The notes below the pieces were generated by a model. The model was given only the letters and a program-made list of their open reading frames with translations, ran no database searches and was not told the DNA's origin. Position numbers and translations under genes: made by a program. Of a DNA stretch of 18,018 nucleotides, positions 1-7,798 are shown one piece after another. Origin of the DNA: Perlabentimonas sp046542995 (GTDB lineage: Bacteria; Bacteroidota; Bacteroidia; Bacteroidales; Tenuifilaceae); contig JBKHAH010000069.1 of NCBI GenBank assembly GCA_046542995.1, positions 1 through 18,018 of the forward strand, given 5' to 3'. Positions within the stretch are counted from its first letter, which is position 1. The number at the start of each line of letters is the position of its first letter.

Positions 1-102
1 AAACAAATAGATATCCCTGTCGCTTACGTGCTGGTAGGCTACCTGAGCATTTAGGCTTATTGAAATAAGCACAAACAAAAAAGTGTACGCCCTTTTAATC
101 AT
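1..102 (-). CDS. Partial secreted or outer-membrane protein, N-terminus only
   Basis: Reading leftward from an ATG at 102, 34 codons stay open to the window edge, so the gene is cut and only its N-terminus is visible. Residues 1-19 form a textbook signal peptide: Lys and Arg at positions 3-4, a hydrophobic core (TFLFVLISISL), then an N-A-Q junction where signal peptidase I would cut before Gln20, a cleavage pattern common in Bacteroidota. There is no lipobox cysteine. The mature part starts VAYQHVSDRDIYLF. This resembles the start of some Bacteroidota outer-membrane proteins that begin with an I/L-Y-x-F helix, but that is a memory-based impression and the family is not assigned. It lies 157 bp downstream of trpS on the same strand, with no obvious promoter in between. 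Confidence 0.55.
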   Translation of the reverse strand, partial: MIKRAYTFLFVLISISLNAQVAYQHVSDRDIYLF

Positions 103-259
103 CTTACTATTAAAATGAAAACTTAGTTAAAGGTATAAATATTTGCTAATTATTTGAATCAGTTTAAATGTTGAGTATCCTTTTTCAACTAAAAAAACAC
201 ATTAAAAAAAACTCAGGAACCACCAAATAACGAGAGATAGCTACGTTTGCCCAAAATAT

Positions 260-1249
260 TTAAAACTCCCTAAAACCAATAATTTGCCTAACCTCTTTAA
301 GGGTTTTTGTTGCGCTTTCGCGCGCTTTTTCTGCACCTAATTTTGCTACCGTCCTAAGGTAATCATTATCCGCTAAAATATCTTCAATACGTTCGCGGAA
401 TGGTTCGGTAAAAGCAATAACATCCTCAGCAAGCTGCTTCTTCATATCGCCATAGCGAATCTCGCAAGAGTTATACTTTTCTTCAAAAAATTTTAGCGTA
501 TCAGCAGACGAAACAACCTTCATTATTGTGAACAGATTCTGTATGGCTTCTGGCTTGGGCTGATTAGGTTCTGTGGGGCCACTATCAGAAACAGCTTTCA
601 TAACCTTCTTCCTAATAATAGCAGGTTCATCGGAAAGGTATATGGCATTCCCTTCGGATTTGCCCATCTTACCGCTTCCATCCAACCCAGGTATTTTCAC
701 AAGCTGTTCACCAAAATTATAGGCAACGGGCTCAGGAAAATATTCGGTTTTATATAGCCTGTTAAAGCGGTTAGCAAACGTTCTGGTCATCTCCAAATGC
801 TGCTCCTGATCCTTCCCAACCGGAACCTTGTGAGCCTTGTGTACAATAATGTCGGCAGCCATAAGCGTTGGATAGGTTAACAGTCCTGCATTTACATTAT
901 TAGGTTGAGTACGGATTTTATCTTTAAATGATGTGCAGCGTTCCAGCTCTCCCAGGTAGGCATTCATATTAAGAAGCAGGTAAAGTTCCGGAATTTCAGG
1001 AATATCGCTTTGCACATATAATGTTGATACATCAGGATCAAGCCCACATGCAATGTACTCTGCCAGCACCTGCTTAACTGAGGAGTGAAGATTCTCAGGG
1101 GTAGGATGAGTGGTTAGTGAATGGTAGTCGGCAATAAAAAAGTAGCACTTGTTCTCGTGCTGCATCTTCACAAAGTTCTTAAGCGCGCCAAAATAGTTGC
1201 CAAGGTGAAGTTTTCCTGTTGAACGAATTCCGCTTACAACAATATCCAT
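260..1249 (-). CDS. trpS: Tryptophanyl-tRNA synthetase (class I)
   Basis: Cytoplasmic enzyme that activates tryptophan with ATP and charges tRNA-Trp. The 329-residue length fits bacterial TrpRS. The class I HIGH-type motif is H15-L-G-N18 within STGKLHLGNYFGAL, and the KMSKS loop is K194-M-G-K-S198 in the context GLDGSGKMGKSEGN; Gly in place of the first Ser is an accepted variant. The ATG at 1249 was chosen because TrpRS homologues begin right at the first beta strand (MDIVVSGIRSTG). The frame can be extended upstream to a TTG at 1309, but that adds 20 residues of unlike composition and would start upstream of the probable promoter box at 1276-1283. Transcribed divergently from rbfA. Confidence 0.97.
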   Translation of the reverse strand: MDIVVSGIRSTGKLHLGNYFGALKNFVKMQHENKCYFFIADYHSLTTHPTPENLHSSVKQVLAEYIACGLDPDVSTLYVQSDIPEIPELYLLLNMNAYLGELERCTSFKDKIRTQPNNVNAGLLTYPTLMAADIIVHKAHKVPVGKDQEQHLEMTRTFANRFNRLYKTEYFPEPVAYNFGEQLVKIPGLDGSGKMGKSEGNAIYLSDEPAIIRKKVMKAVSDSGPTEPNQPKPEAIQNLFTIMKVVSSADTLKFFEEKYNSCEIRYGDMKKQLAEDVIAFTEPFRERIEDILADNDYLRTVAKLGAEKARESATKTLKEVRQIIGFREF

Positions 1250-1275
1250 AGCTATCTTCAGTTTAAAATAATGCA

Positions 1276-1283
1276 CAAAGATA
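1276..1283 (-). promoter_or_regulatory. Probable Bacteroidota -7 promoter box for trpS
   Basis: The minus strand reads TATCTTTG, an exact match to the Bacteroidota consensus TAnnTTTG. It sits 26 bp before the trpS ATG at 1249, giving a very short leader. A TTGAC lies upstream on the same strand (1309-1305), about 23 bp away, slightly farther than the usual -33 spacing. Assignment rests on sequence match and position only. Confidence 0.5.
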
Positions 1284-1358
1284 TAAAAGATTTTAAGCCT
1301 TTTTGTCAATCCTTTGGTTTCAAGCTTACGAAAAACATGAGGGTTTAAACCAAAAAGC

Positions 1359-1366
1359 TATCTTTG
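1359..1366 (+). promoter_or_regulatory. Probable Bacteroidota -7 promoter box for the rbfA operon
   Basis: TATCTTTG matches TAnnTTTG exactly and lies 27 bp before the rbfA ATG, so transcription would start near 1371-1374, just ahead of the Shine-Dalgarno. No good -33 TTTG is found at the expected distance. The same octamer drives trpS on the other strand (1276-1283), making this a compact divergent promoter region. Confidence 0.5.
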
Positions 1367-1377
1367 CCAAATAATTA

Positions 1378-1385
1378 AAAGGAGG
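1378..1385 (+). promoter_or_regulatory. Strong Shine-Dalgarno sequence of rbfA
   Basis: AAAGGAGG lies 8 nt before the ATG at 1394 and is fully complementary to the CCUCCUUU core at the 3' end of bacterial 16S rRNA. It selects ATG 1394 over an out-of-frame ATG at 1389 (only 3 nt from GGAGG), which would encode just seven codons. None of the other start codons in this window has a comparable element; gldK (GGAG) and porP (AAAGGA) have weaker ones. Confidence 0.8.
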
Positions 1386-1393
1386 ATAATGCG

Positions 1394-1732
1394 ATGGAAG
1401 GAACAAGACTAAGCAAGGTTTCACGCCAAATTCAAAAAGATTTAGGCGAGATATTTCAGCGCCAAGCACAAGCACTGTTTCTTGGTAAAATGATAACCGT
1501 TACAAATGTTAGGGTAACGCCCGACTTGAGCATTGCAAAGGTTTATTTGAGTATTTTCCCTCCCGAGAATAAGGAGGAGACGCTCACCTTGGTTAAGCAG
1601 CAAACAAAAACCATTAGGCACGAGCTGGCTCAGCGCGTTCGCAAGCAAATGAGGATTGTACCTGAGCTTGCTTTTTATATTGACGATTCTCTTGATTATA
1701 TTGAGAATATTGACCGTCTTCTTAAAGAGTAA
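1394..1732 (+). CDS. rbfA: 30S ribosome-binding factor A
   Basis: Small KH-like protein that binds the immature 30S subunit near the 5' end of 16S rRNA and assists late maturation, including in the cold. The 112-residue length is typical of the compact family. Visible hallmarks are the N-terminal helix (RLSKVSRQIQKDLGEIFQ), the strand block MITVTNVRVTPDLSIAKVYLSIFP around residues 33-56, and the closing ELAFYIDDSLDYIENIDRLL, which matches the P-x-L-x-F-x-x-D-x-S region of RbfA. It is first in a four-gene run; its stop is followed after 2 bp by the methyltransferase ATG. Unusually for this phylum it has a near-perfect Shine-Dalgarno sequence. Confidence 0.93.
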   Translation: MEGTRLSKVSRQIQKDLGEIFQRQAQALFLGKMITVTNVRVTPDLSIAKVYLSIFPPENKEETLTLVKQQTKTIRHELAQRVRKQMRIVPELAFYIDDSLDYIENIDRLLKE

Positions 1733-1734
1733 CA

Positions 1735-2520
1735 ATGGTTAGGTTTGCAGTATCATTTCTTAGCAGATTTGTGCCAAGACACCACTTACAACGATTTTCA
1801 GGCTTGGTACTTAAGGTTATTGGCGTGTTTTACCTTGGGAATAAATTTGAAGACCCAATTACTGGTAAAAAGTACAGGAAACTTTTGCCTTATGGTAGAA
1901 TTAACTCCCGACCAAATGCTCTGGCACCCCATTCAATGTCGCTGGAAAGGCACAGGTTGTTGTGGTTGTATCTTAAAGAGAAGACAGACTTTTTTACTAA
2001 GCAGCAAAAAGTGCTGCACATCGCACCTGAATACTGTTTTATTAAACGGTTCCAGAAACTTCCCAACATTGAGTATGTAACTGCTGATCTTATATCTCCC
2101 TGGGCAAAGGTTAAGCTCGATGTTCAGGGTATGCCATTCAAAAGCAACTCTTTCGATGTGGTTTTTTGCAACCATGTACTTGAGCATGTTCCAAACGACC
2201 ATAAGGCCATGAGCGAACTATACAGGGTAATGAAACCGGGAGGTTTCGGCATCTTTCAGGTGCCCATTGATACTTCGCTGAATAAAACGTACGAAGATTC
2301 GAGTATTACCACACCCGAAGAGCGAGAGAAGCATTTTGGACAGCGCGACCATCTCCGCCAATACGGAAGAGATTACCCCGACAAACTAAGAAATGCAGGC
2401 TTCATAGTAACCGAAGATGATTTTGTAAACACATTGCCAAATAAATTAGCCGAACGTTATGCATTACCTTCAAACGAAGTTATTTATTTTTGTGTAAAAC
2501 CCATAACTCCACAGCAATGA
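1735..2520 (+). CDS. SAM-dependent methyltransferase-like protein (class I, Methyltransf_11 type)
   Basis: 261-residue cytoplasmic protein with a Rossmann-type methyltransferase layout. Residues 143-155 (VFCNHVLEHVPND) are the motif II/III region that follows an F-D-V strand, and VMKPGG (165-170) is the usual loop before strand 5. Motif I, where D-x-G-x-G normally contacts S-adenosylmethionine, is replaced by VLHIAPE (93-99), a variant I recall from several Bacteroidota methyltransferases. Residue D118 (TADL) may be the acidic residue that binds the SAM ribose. The N-terminal 60 residues carry a basic hydrophobic stretch followed by a short segment (DPITGKKYRKLLPYG) that resembles a lead-in region lacking zinc cysteines. 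Substrate unknown. It starts 2 bp after rbfA and its TGA overlaps the next ATG, so co-translation is likely. Confidence 0.8.
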   Translation: MVRFAVSFLSRFVPRHHLQRFSGLVLKVIGVFYLGNKFEDPITGKKYRKLLPYGRINSRPNALAPHSMSLERHRLLWLYLKEKTDFFTKQQKVLHIAPEYCFIKRFQKLPNIEYVTADLISPWAKVKLDVQGMPFKSNSFDVVFCNHVLEHVPNDHKAMSELYRVMKPGGFGIFQVPIDTSLNKTYEDSSITTPEEREKHFGQRDHLRQYGRDYPDKLRNAGFIVTEDDFVNTLPNKLAERYALPSNEVIYFCVKPITPQQ

Positions 2521-3755
2521 ATTTCCCATTGTACATAGCCCGCAGATACCTATTTGCAAAGAAATCACACAACATAATAAACATCATCTCTTTAATATCC
2601 GTAGTTGGAATGGCAACTGGAGTTATGGCGTTGGTGGTTGTCCTATCCGTTTTTAATGGGTTCGACAGCCTTATTAGGAATATGTTCTCAACATTCGATG
2701 CAGACCTAAAAATTCAGCTTGTTGAAGGCAAAACATTCCCAGACACTTTAGCTGAGATTAATGATGTAAGAAACCATCCATCCGTTGCGGTTTTTTCAGA
2801 GGTGCTTCAGGAGAATGCCCTTTTTAAATACCGTAAAAGGCAGCATATAGGCGTTGTGAAGGGTGTTAGTCGTAACTATGCTCATCAAACAGGGATAGAT
2901 TCAATGATTATTGACGGTGAGTTCAGTCTGTGGCGCGGGAGCCAACCGCTAGTTGTAATGGGACAAGGTGTTGCTTACTATCTAAATGCCAATTTAGCGC
3001 ACTTCGATCCATTGGAAGTTTATATGCCACGCAGAGGTAAGTTGCCAACCATTAGTACCGCAACAGCATTCAACTCACGAGCCATTATGCCTTCTGGAAT
3101 TTTTGGTATTGAGCAGGAGTTTGATTCTGAATACACAATACTGCCAATAGAGTTTGTTAGGGATTTGCTAAAGTATGATAATGAGGTAACCGCAATAGAA
3201 ATTAAGTTGAAAGAAGATTACAGATCATCGCGAGTTCAAAAAGAGATTCAGGAGATACTTGGAGATAAGTACAAGGTGCTAAACAGGCAGCAACAAAACG
3301 AGGCGCTTTATCGAACAATGAAATCGGAAAAACTGGCTATAGGTCTAATACTTTCCCTTATATTGGTCATCGCATCATTTAATATAATTGGTTCGCTATC
3401 AATGCTAATTATTGATAAACGGAAAGATGTGGAAACGCTCCGGAGCCTAGGAGCTGACAATAGGATGATTCAGAAAATATTTACTATGGAGGGGCTATTA
3501 ATATCATTATCGGGCACCGTTCTGGGTGCCATCTTCGGATTACTAATCTGCTGGTTGCAGGTTCAGTTTAAGCTGGTTAAATTACAAGGAACCGGAGGGT
3601 TTATTATTGATGCTTACCCAATTGACATACAGCCATTAGACATCACTTTAATACTGCTTCTGGTTTTATCAATTAGTTTTTTGGCTGCAAAGTTTCCTGT
3701 TAGAATAATAACCCAGCGTATTTTTGCTCAGGAGCAATCAGGAGAAAATCAGTAG
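2517..3755 (+). CDS. LolC/LolE-like FtsX-family ABC transporter permease
   Basis: Inner-membrane permease with the four-helix MacB/FtsX plan: TM1 at about residues 22-47, a large periplasmic domain (about 50-270), then TM2 at 274-299, TM3 at 326-350 and TM4 at 373-396. The cytoplasmic loop after TM2 has KRKDVETLRSLGAD, the hallmark coupling segment of LolC/LolE and FtsX-like permeases that contacts the ATPase. The 412-residue length matches LolC/LolE (about 400). The most probable role is lipoprotein release from the inner membrane, working with a LolD-type ATPase that is not in the window. The ATG at 2517 overlaps the preceding TGA (ATGA); a TTG 27 bp upstream is a less likely start. It is followed 9 bp later by an ABC ATPase of a different class, so the neighbour is probably not its partner. 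Confidence 0.87.
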   Translation: MNFPLYIARRYLFAKKSHNIINIISLISVVGMATGVMALVVVLSVFNGFDSLIRNMFSTFDADLKIQLVEGKTFPDTLAEINDVRNHPSVAVFSEVLQENALFKYRKRQHIGVVKGVSRNYAHQTGIDSMIIDGEFSLWRGSQPLVVMGQGVAYYLNANLAHFDPLEVYMPRRGKLPTISTATAFNSRAIMPSGIFGIEQEFDSEYTILPIEFVRDLLKYDNEVTAIEIKLKEDYRSSRVQKEIQEILGDKYKVLNRQQQNEALYRTMKSEKLAIGLILSLILVIASFNIIGSLSMLIIDKRKDVETLRSLGADNRMIQKIFTMEGLLISLSGTVLGAIFGLLICWLQVQFKLVKLQGTGGFIIDAYPIDIQPLDITLILLLVLSISFLAAKFPVRIITQRIFAQEQSGENQ

Positions 3756-3764
3756 TAATTTTAT

Positions 3765-5447
3765 ATGCTTAATGTAAAGGACTTAACGATAGCCTTTGGG
3801 AACAATACGGTTGTTCAGGAATTTAATTTAAGTATAAGTACTGGTCAGTCATTAGGAGTTGTTGGAGAATCGGGTTCTGGAAAATCAGTTACAGCGTTAG
3901 CTCTTATGGGGCTCTTGCCAACAAATGCTAGAGTCATTTCTGGTAATGCAATATATAACGCTCGTGAAGGGAAGGGTATCGATCTGCTTAAACTTTCTCA
4001 GGATGAGCACAGAAAGGTCAGGGGTAAGCATGTCGCCATGGTTTTTCAGGAGCCGATGACTGCCCTCAATCCATCCATGCGTTGTGGCAGACAGGTAGAA
4101 GAATCAATCAGGCTGCATCAAAGGGTTTCCCGGTTGCAAGTAAAAGGCATTTGCTTATCCTTACTTAGGGAGATGCAGCTGCCTAATCCGGAAAAGGTTC
4201 ATAAAAGTTACCCTCACCAACTTAGTGGAGGTCAGAAACAACGTGTTGTAATAGCCATTGCTTTGGCAGGCAACCCTTCAATACTTATTGCTGATGAACC
4301 CACAACTGCCCTTGATGTTACGGTTCAAAGAGAGATACTCGCTCTTATTAAACGCATTCAGCAGAAACGGAACATGAGCTTGCTGTTTATTAGCCATGAT
4401 TTGGGAGTGATTTCCGAAATCACAGGTAACATACTGGTAATGAAGGACGGAACTGTTGTAGAAAAAGGGACAACACAAAACATATTGAAAAATCCACAAC
4501 ATCCATATACCAAAGGGCTTGTTGCCTGCAGACCTCCCTTACATTCACGTCCATGGAAACTGCCTACCATAAATGATTTTCAGGACAAGCCTGAGGATTT
4601 TAAGCTAATTACTAGTAAAGAGTGGGAGGCTACCAATAATAAGATATACTCTCATGCACCAATCATTGAAGTTCAAAGGATTGATGTTGAATATGATATT
4701 AGAAGGAATTTTCTGGGAAAATCTACTGAGATTTTTAATGCCGTAAAAGGTATGGATTTCAACCTTTATAAGGGTGAAACTCTCGGGCTGGTTGGAGAGT
4801 CGGGTTGCGGAAAAACCACCCTGGGTAGAGCCATAATGGGATTGGTAGGCTATAGCAAAGGACACATAACTTACATGGGAAGCGAAGTTTCTAAGAAGAA
4901 AAAACCAAATATACGAAGGTTTAGGCGAGAGGTACAATTTATATTTCAGGATCCTTTCTCTTCGCTTAATCCACGCCATACAATAGGAGAGGCAATTTTG
5001 GAACCATTAATGTTTCATCAGATTGTAAAAGGGCTGGAGACTGGGCGTCAGAGAGTTAAAGAGTTGTTGAACCTAGTTGCGTTACCAGCAGATTGCTACT
5101 ATCGGTATCCTCATGAGTTTTCTGGAGGACAAAGACAAAGGGTTGCCATTGCCAGAGCACTTGCACTAGATCCTAAGGTGCTGGTTTGCGACGAGATTGT
5201 TTCCGCACTGGATGTTTCTGTGCAAGCTCAAATACTTAACTTGCTAAACAAGCTAAAGAGAGAGTTGTATCTAACATATATATTTATCTCTCATGATCTT
5301 TCTGTTGTTAGATACATGAGTAACCGCATGCTTGTTATGCGTAACGGCATGAAGGTGGAGTATGGCGATTCAGATACCATGTTCTTTAATCCAAAAACAG
5401 AATATTCTAAGAAGCTAATTAATTCAGTTCCCAGAGCGAATACTTAG
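3765..5447 (+). CDS. Double-ATPase ABC protein, peptide/nickel transporter type (DppD-DppF fusion, YejF/GsiA-like)
   Basis: Cytoplasmic ATPase of 560 residues with two complete nucleotide-binding domains in tandem. Domain 1 has Walker A GESGSGKS (34-41), Q-loop Q95 (QEPMTALNP), signature LSGGQKQR (153-160), Walker B ILIADE (173-178) and H-loop His211. Domain 2 has Walker A GESGCGKT (344-351), Q395 (QDPFSSLNP), signature FSGGQRQR (452-459), Walker B VLVCDE (473-478) and His510. The HPYT segment after domain 1 (about 246-249) is typical of oligopeptide/dipeptide ATPases. Both sites look catalytically intact. The partners would be two DppB/DppC-type permeases and a binding protein, none of which is encoded here, so this is an orphan ATPase. 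Its TAG overlaps the TAA of the convergent penicillin-binding protein gene. Confidence 0.92.
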   Translation: MLNVKDLTIAFGNNTVVQEFNLSISTGQSLGVVGESGSGKSVTALALMGLLPTNARVISGNAIYNAREGKGIDLLKLSQDEHRKVRGKHVAMVFQEPMTALNPSMRCGRQVEESIRLHQRVSRLQVKGICLSLLREMQLPNPEKVHKSYPHQLSGGQKQRVVIAIALAGNPSILIADEPTTALDVTVQREILALIKRIQQKRNMSLLFISHDLGVISEITGNILVMKDGTVVEKGTTQNILKNPQHPYTKGLVACRPPLHSRPWKLPTINDFQDKPEDFKLITSKEWEATNNKIYSHAPIIEVQRIDVEYDIRRNFLGKSTEIFNAVKGMDFNLYKGETLGLVGESGCGKTTLGRAIMGLVGYSKGHITYMGSEVSKKKKPNIRRFRREVQFIFQDPFSSLNPRHTIGEAILEPLMFHQIVKGLETGRQRVKELLNLVALPADCYYRYPHEFSGGQRQRVAIARALALDPKVLVCDEIVSALDVSVQAQILNLLNKLKRELYLTYIFISHDLSVVRYMSNRMLVMRNGMKVEYGDSDTMFFNPKTEYSKKLINSVPRANT

Positions 5448-7798
5448 AAAAAATCTTCTGATTCATCAAGCGGGCTTTCTATAGAATCATCCACCTCCTC
5501 ACAGTCAAGAATAATGTTTGAAAGTCGTAAGGGTTTTTCCCATTGGTCAAGAGGATTAACGCCTAACCTGCTATCCTCATAAACTTTCTTAAGAAAAAGC
5601 GCATAAATAGGTAGTGCCATATTTGCTCCCTGCCCCATACTAATATTCTGGAACCTTATCGATCGATCCTCTGCACCAACCCATACCCCCGAAACCAGAT
5701 TTGGAACCATTCCCATGAACCAACCATCGGAATGGTTCTGAGTTGTGCCGGTTTTCCCCGCAATTGGCCCTTCAAAATTATAAAGCCACCGTAACCGACT
5801 AGCTGTTCCTTGGTTTACAACACCCTCCAAAAGATTTACCATTAGGTATGCTGTTTGCTCACTCATTGCTTCATTACTCTGAGGGAGGAATGTGGCAAGC
5901 ACATTTCCGTTTTTGTCCTCAATACGTGTAATTAAAAGCGGATCAATGTGTACCCCTTTATTAGCATAGGTTCCATAAGCGCCAACCATTTCATAAACGG
6001 ATACTTCTGCTGTTCCTAAAAACACTGAAGGAACGGGGTCTATTCTGCTACTTATCCCCATTTTTCTTGCAATTTCAACTAGTGCACTTGGGTTAAATTG
6101 CTTCATCAACCATGCCGATACGTTATTAACAGAATTAGCCAGCCCCCACTTCAGGGTCACCATCTCCCCATCGTAACGGGAACTACCAGAGTTTTTTGGT
6201 GTCCAGGTAGTGTCCTGAACCACGAATGTTTGTGGCACATTTGGTATAACATGGCAGGGTGAGTAACCCTCCTGCATGGCAAGTGTATAAAGGAAGGGCT
6301 TAACCGTTGAGCCAATTTGTCGTTTACCCTGCCTAACATGATCATACTTAAAATGCCTGAAATTAGGGCCGCCTACCCATGCTTTAACATATCCTGTTTG
6401 GGGATCCATCGCCATAAAACCTGCACGTAATTGTCGTTTATAGTGCATTATTGAGTCAAGCGGTGAAAGGATGGTATCTTTATCGCCTTCCCATGTAAAT
6501 ACCTTCATTGGCACCTCTTTATTAAAATGCCTGTTTATACTATCCGTTGAAACACCGTTGTTTCTTAAAACTCTATACCTTTCCGTTTGCCGAATTGCTT
6601 GTAAAATAATTGCATCAATCTGATCGTTTGACAAATCATCATGAAACAACCTATACCCCCGCTCCTTCTGTTCTCTGTCAAACTCAGGCTGTAAGAATTC
6701 TCCAAGATGCTCCTCAACTGCCTCCTCAGCATACTTTTGCATTCGGCTGTTTATGGTGGTATAAATCTTTAGTCCATCCCTATATAAGTTGTAGGTCGAT
6801 CCATCTGGCTTCAGGTTCTTATTGCACCATCCAAAGTATGGATTTGTTTCCCACTCTAACGAATCCTTTTTATACTGCGCATAAGAATAATAGCGTCTTG
6901 GCTCTGGTTTTTCTGCAGAAAGCATTTTCCGTAATGTTTCCCTAAAGTATGTAGCTGGTCCAACATTATGGTCCTGAACTCGAAAGTTCAATTCTATTGG
7001 TATTGATGAAATTGAATCACGTTCCTGTGGGGTAATGTAGCCATACTTAGCCATTTGCGACAGCACGAAGTTTCGTCTTGCGATGGATCGCTCAGGGTTT
7101 CTCACTGGGCTATAGCGTGTTGGTGCATTAACTACTCCAACTAAAAGGGCTGCCTGCTCATGGTTAACTGAATCAGGAGTTGTGTTAAAAAAAGTTTTGG
7201 CTGCCGACCTAATCCCATACGCATTATTTCCAAATGCAACAGTATTAAGATACATGGCCATTATTTCATTCTTTGTATAGTTTCGTTCAAGCTTAACAGC
7301 AGTTATCCATTCTTTAAATTTTGTTATTACTAAATTTGTATTCCTCGCCAATTTTGATTTGTAAAGAGTAGTGTCTCTGGGAAATAGATTTTTTGCAAGC
7401 TGCTGAGTTATGGTGCTTCCGCCTCCGCTTCTCGATTGTCCCATAAGAATCGTTTTTATAAAAACCCTTGCTGTGCCCCTTGCATCAACGCCTGAATGAT
7501 TGTAAAAACGAATATCCTCTGTTGCTAGAAGTGCTTTTACAAGATTGGGCGATAAGTCATCATAATCAACAAAAGTTCGATATTGAACATAGTATGACCC
7601 AAGTACAACGTGATCTTCTGAAAAGACTTCGGAAGCTAGATTGCTTTTGGGGTTTTCAAGCTCTTCAAAGGTTGGTAACGGACCAAAAAATTCAAGGCCA
7701 ATTAAAACAAAAAGGCTTACTAATAAAACCCACAAAAAAGAGAAGATGCCCCAGAACCAAAGTTGAAATTTTTTGCCTAAACTGCTATTGGTGCTCAT
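5444..7798 (-). CDS. mrcA: Bifunctional class A penicillin-binding protein (PBP1A type)
   Basis: Inner-membrane enzyme that polymerises lipid II and cross-links peptidoglycan in the periplasm. A short cytoplasmic N-terminus is followed by one TM helix (about 11-34). The GT51 transglycosylase domain has E94-D-x-x-F-x-x-H-x-G (catalytic Glu94) and RSGGGSTITQQLAKNLF (123-139). The transpeptidase domain has S497-T-V-K500 (catalytic Ser497), S556-V-N558 and K682-T-G684. All catalytic motifs are intact; 784 residues is normal for the family. The acidic C-terminal tail (DCEEVDDSIESPLDESEDFF) has no recognised domain. The ATG at 7798 (MSTNSSLGKK) is preferred over an in-frame TTG at 7810. The gene stands alone on the minus strand, is convergent with the ABC gene (4-bp overlap) and divergent from topA. 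The mrcA symbol marks the class rather than strict orthology. Confidence 0.95.
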   Translation of the reverse strand: MSTNSSLGKKFQLWFWGIFSFLWVLLVSLFVLIGLEFFGPLPTFEELENPKSNLASEVFSEDHVVLGSYYVQYRTFVDYDDLSPNLVKALLATEDIRFYNHSGVDARGTARVFIKTILMGQSRSGGGSTITQQLAKNLFPRDTTLYKSKLARNTNLVITKFKEWITAVKLERNYTKNEIMAMYLNTVAFGNNAYGIRSAAKTFFNTTPDSVNHEQAALLVGVVNAPTRYSPVRNPERSIARRNFVLSQMAKYGYITPQERDSISSIPIELNFRVQDHNVGPATYFRETLRKMLSAEKPEPRRYYSYAQYKKDSLEWETNPYFGWCNKNLKPDGSTYNLYRDGLKIYTTINSRMQKYAEEAVEEHLGEFLQPEFDREQKERGYRLFHDDLSNDQIDAIILQAIRQTERYRVLRNNGVSTDSINRHFNKEVPMKVFTWEGDKDTILSPLDSIMHYKRQLRAGFMAMDPQTGYVKAWVGGPNFRHFKYDHVRQGKRQIGSTVKPFLYTLAMQEGYSPCHVIPNVPQTFVVQDTTWTPKNSGSSRYDGEMVTLKWGLANSVNNVSAWLMKQFNPSALVEIARKMGISSRIDPVPSVFLGTAEVSVYEMVGAYGTYANKGVHIDPLLITRIEDKNGNVLATFLPQSNEAMSEQTAYLMVNLLEGVVNQGTASRLRWLYNFEGPIAGKTGTTQNHSDGWFMGMVPNLVSGVWVGAEDRSIRFQNISMGQGANMALPIYALFLKKVYEDSRLGVNPLDQWEKPLRLSNIILDCEEVDDSIESPLDESEDFF

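Noticed and set aside
203..245. Possible trpS terminator: a short CTC/GAG stem followed by a T run on the minus strand
   Set aside because: Only about three base pairs of stem can form; the T run alone is expected in such AT-rich DNA.
1250..1309. TTG-initiated N-terminal extension of trpS
   Set aside because: Adds 20 residues absent from TrpRS homologues and would begin upstream of the probable promoter box; the ATG at 1249 starts exactly at the first conserved strand.
1389..1412. Seven-codon upstream ORF overlapping the rbfA start
   Set aside because: Its ATG is only 3 nt from the GGAGG and it is very short; most likely chance, although it overlaps the rbfA ATG out of frame.
2490..2516. 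TTG start for the LolE-like permease inside the methyltransferase gene
   Set aside because: The ATG overlapping the methyltransferase stop (ATGA) begins at the conserved MNFPLYIARRYL start of the family.
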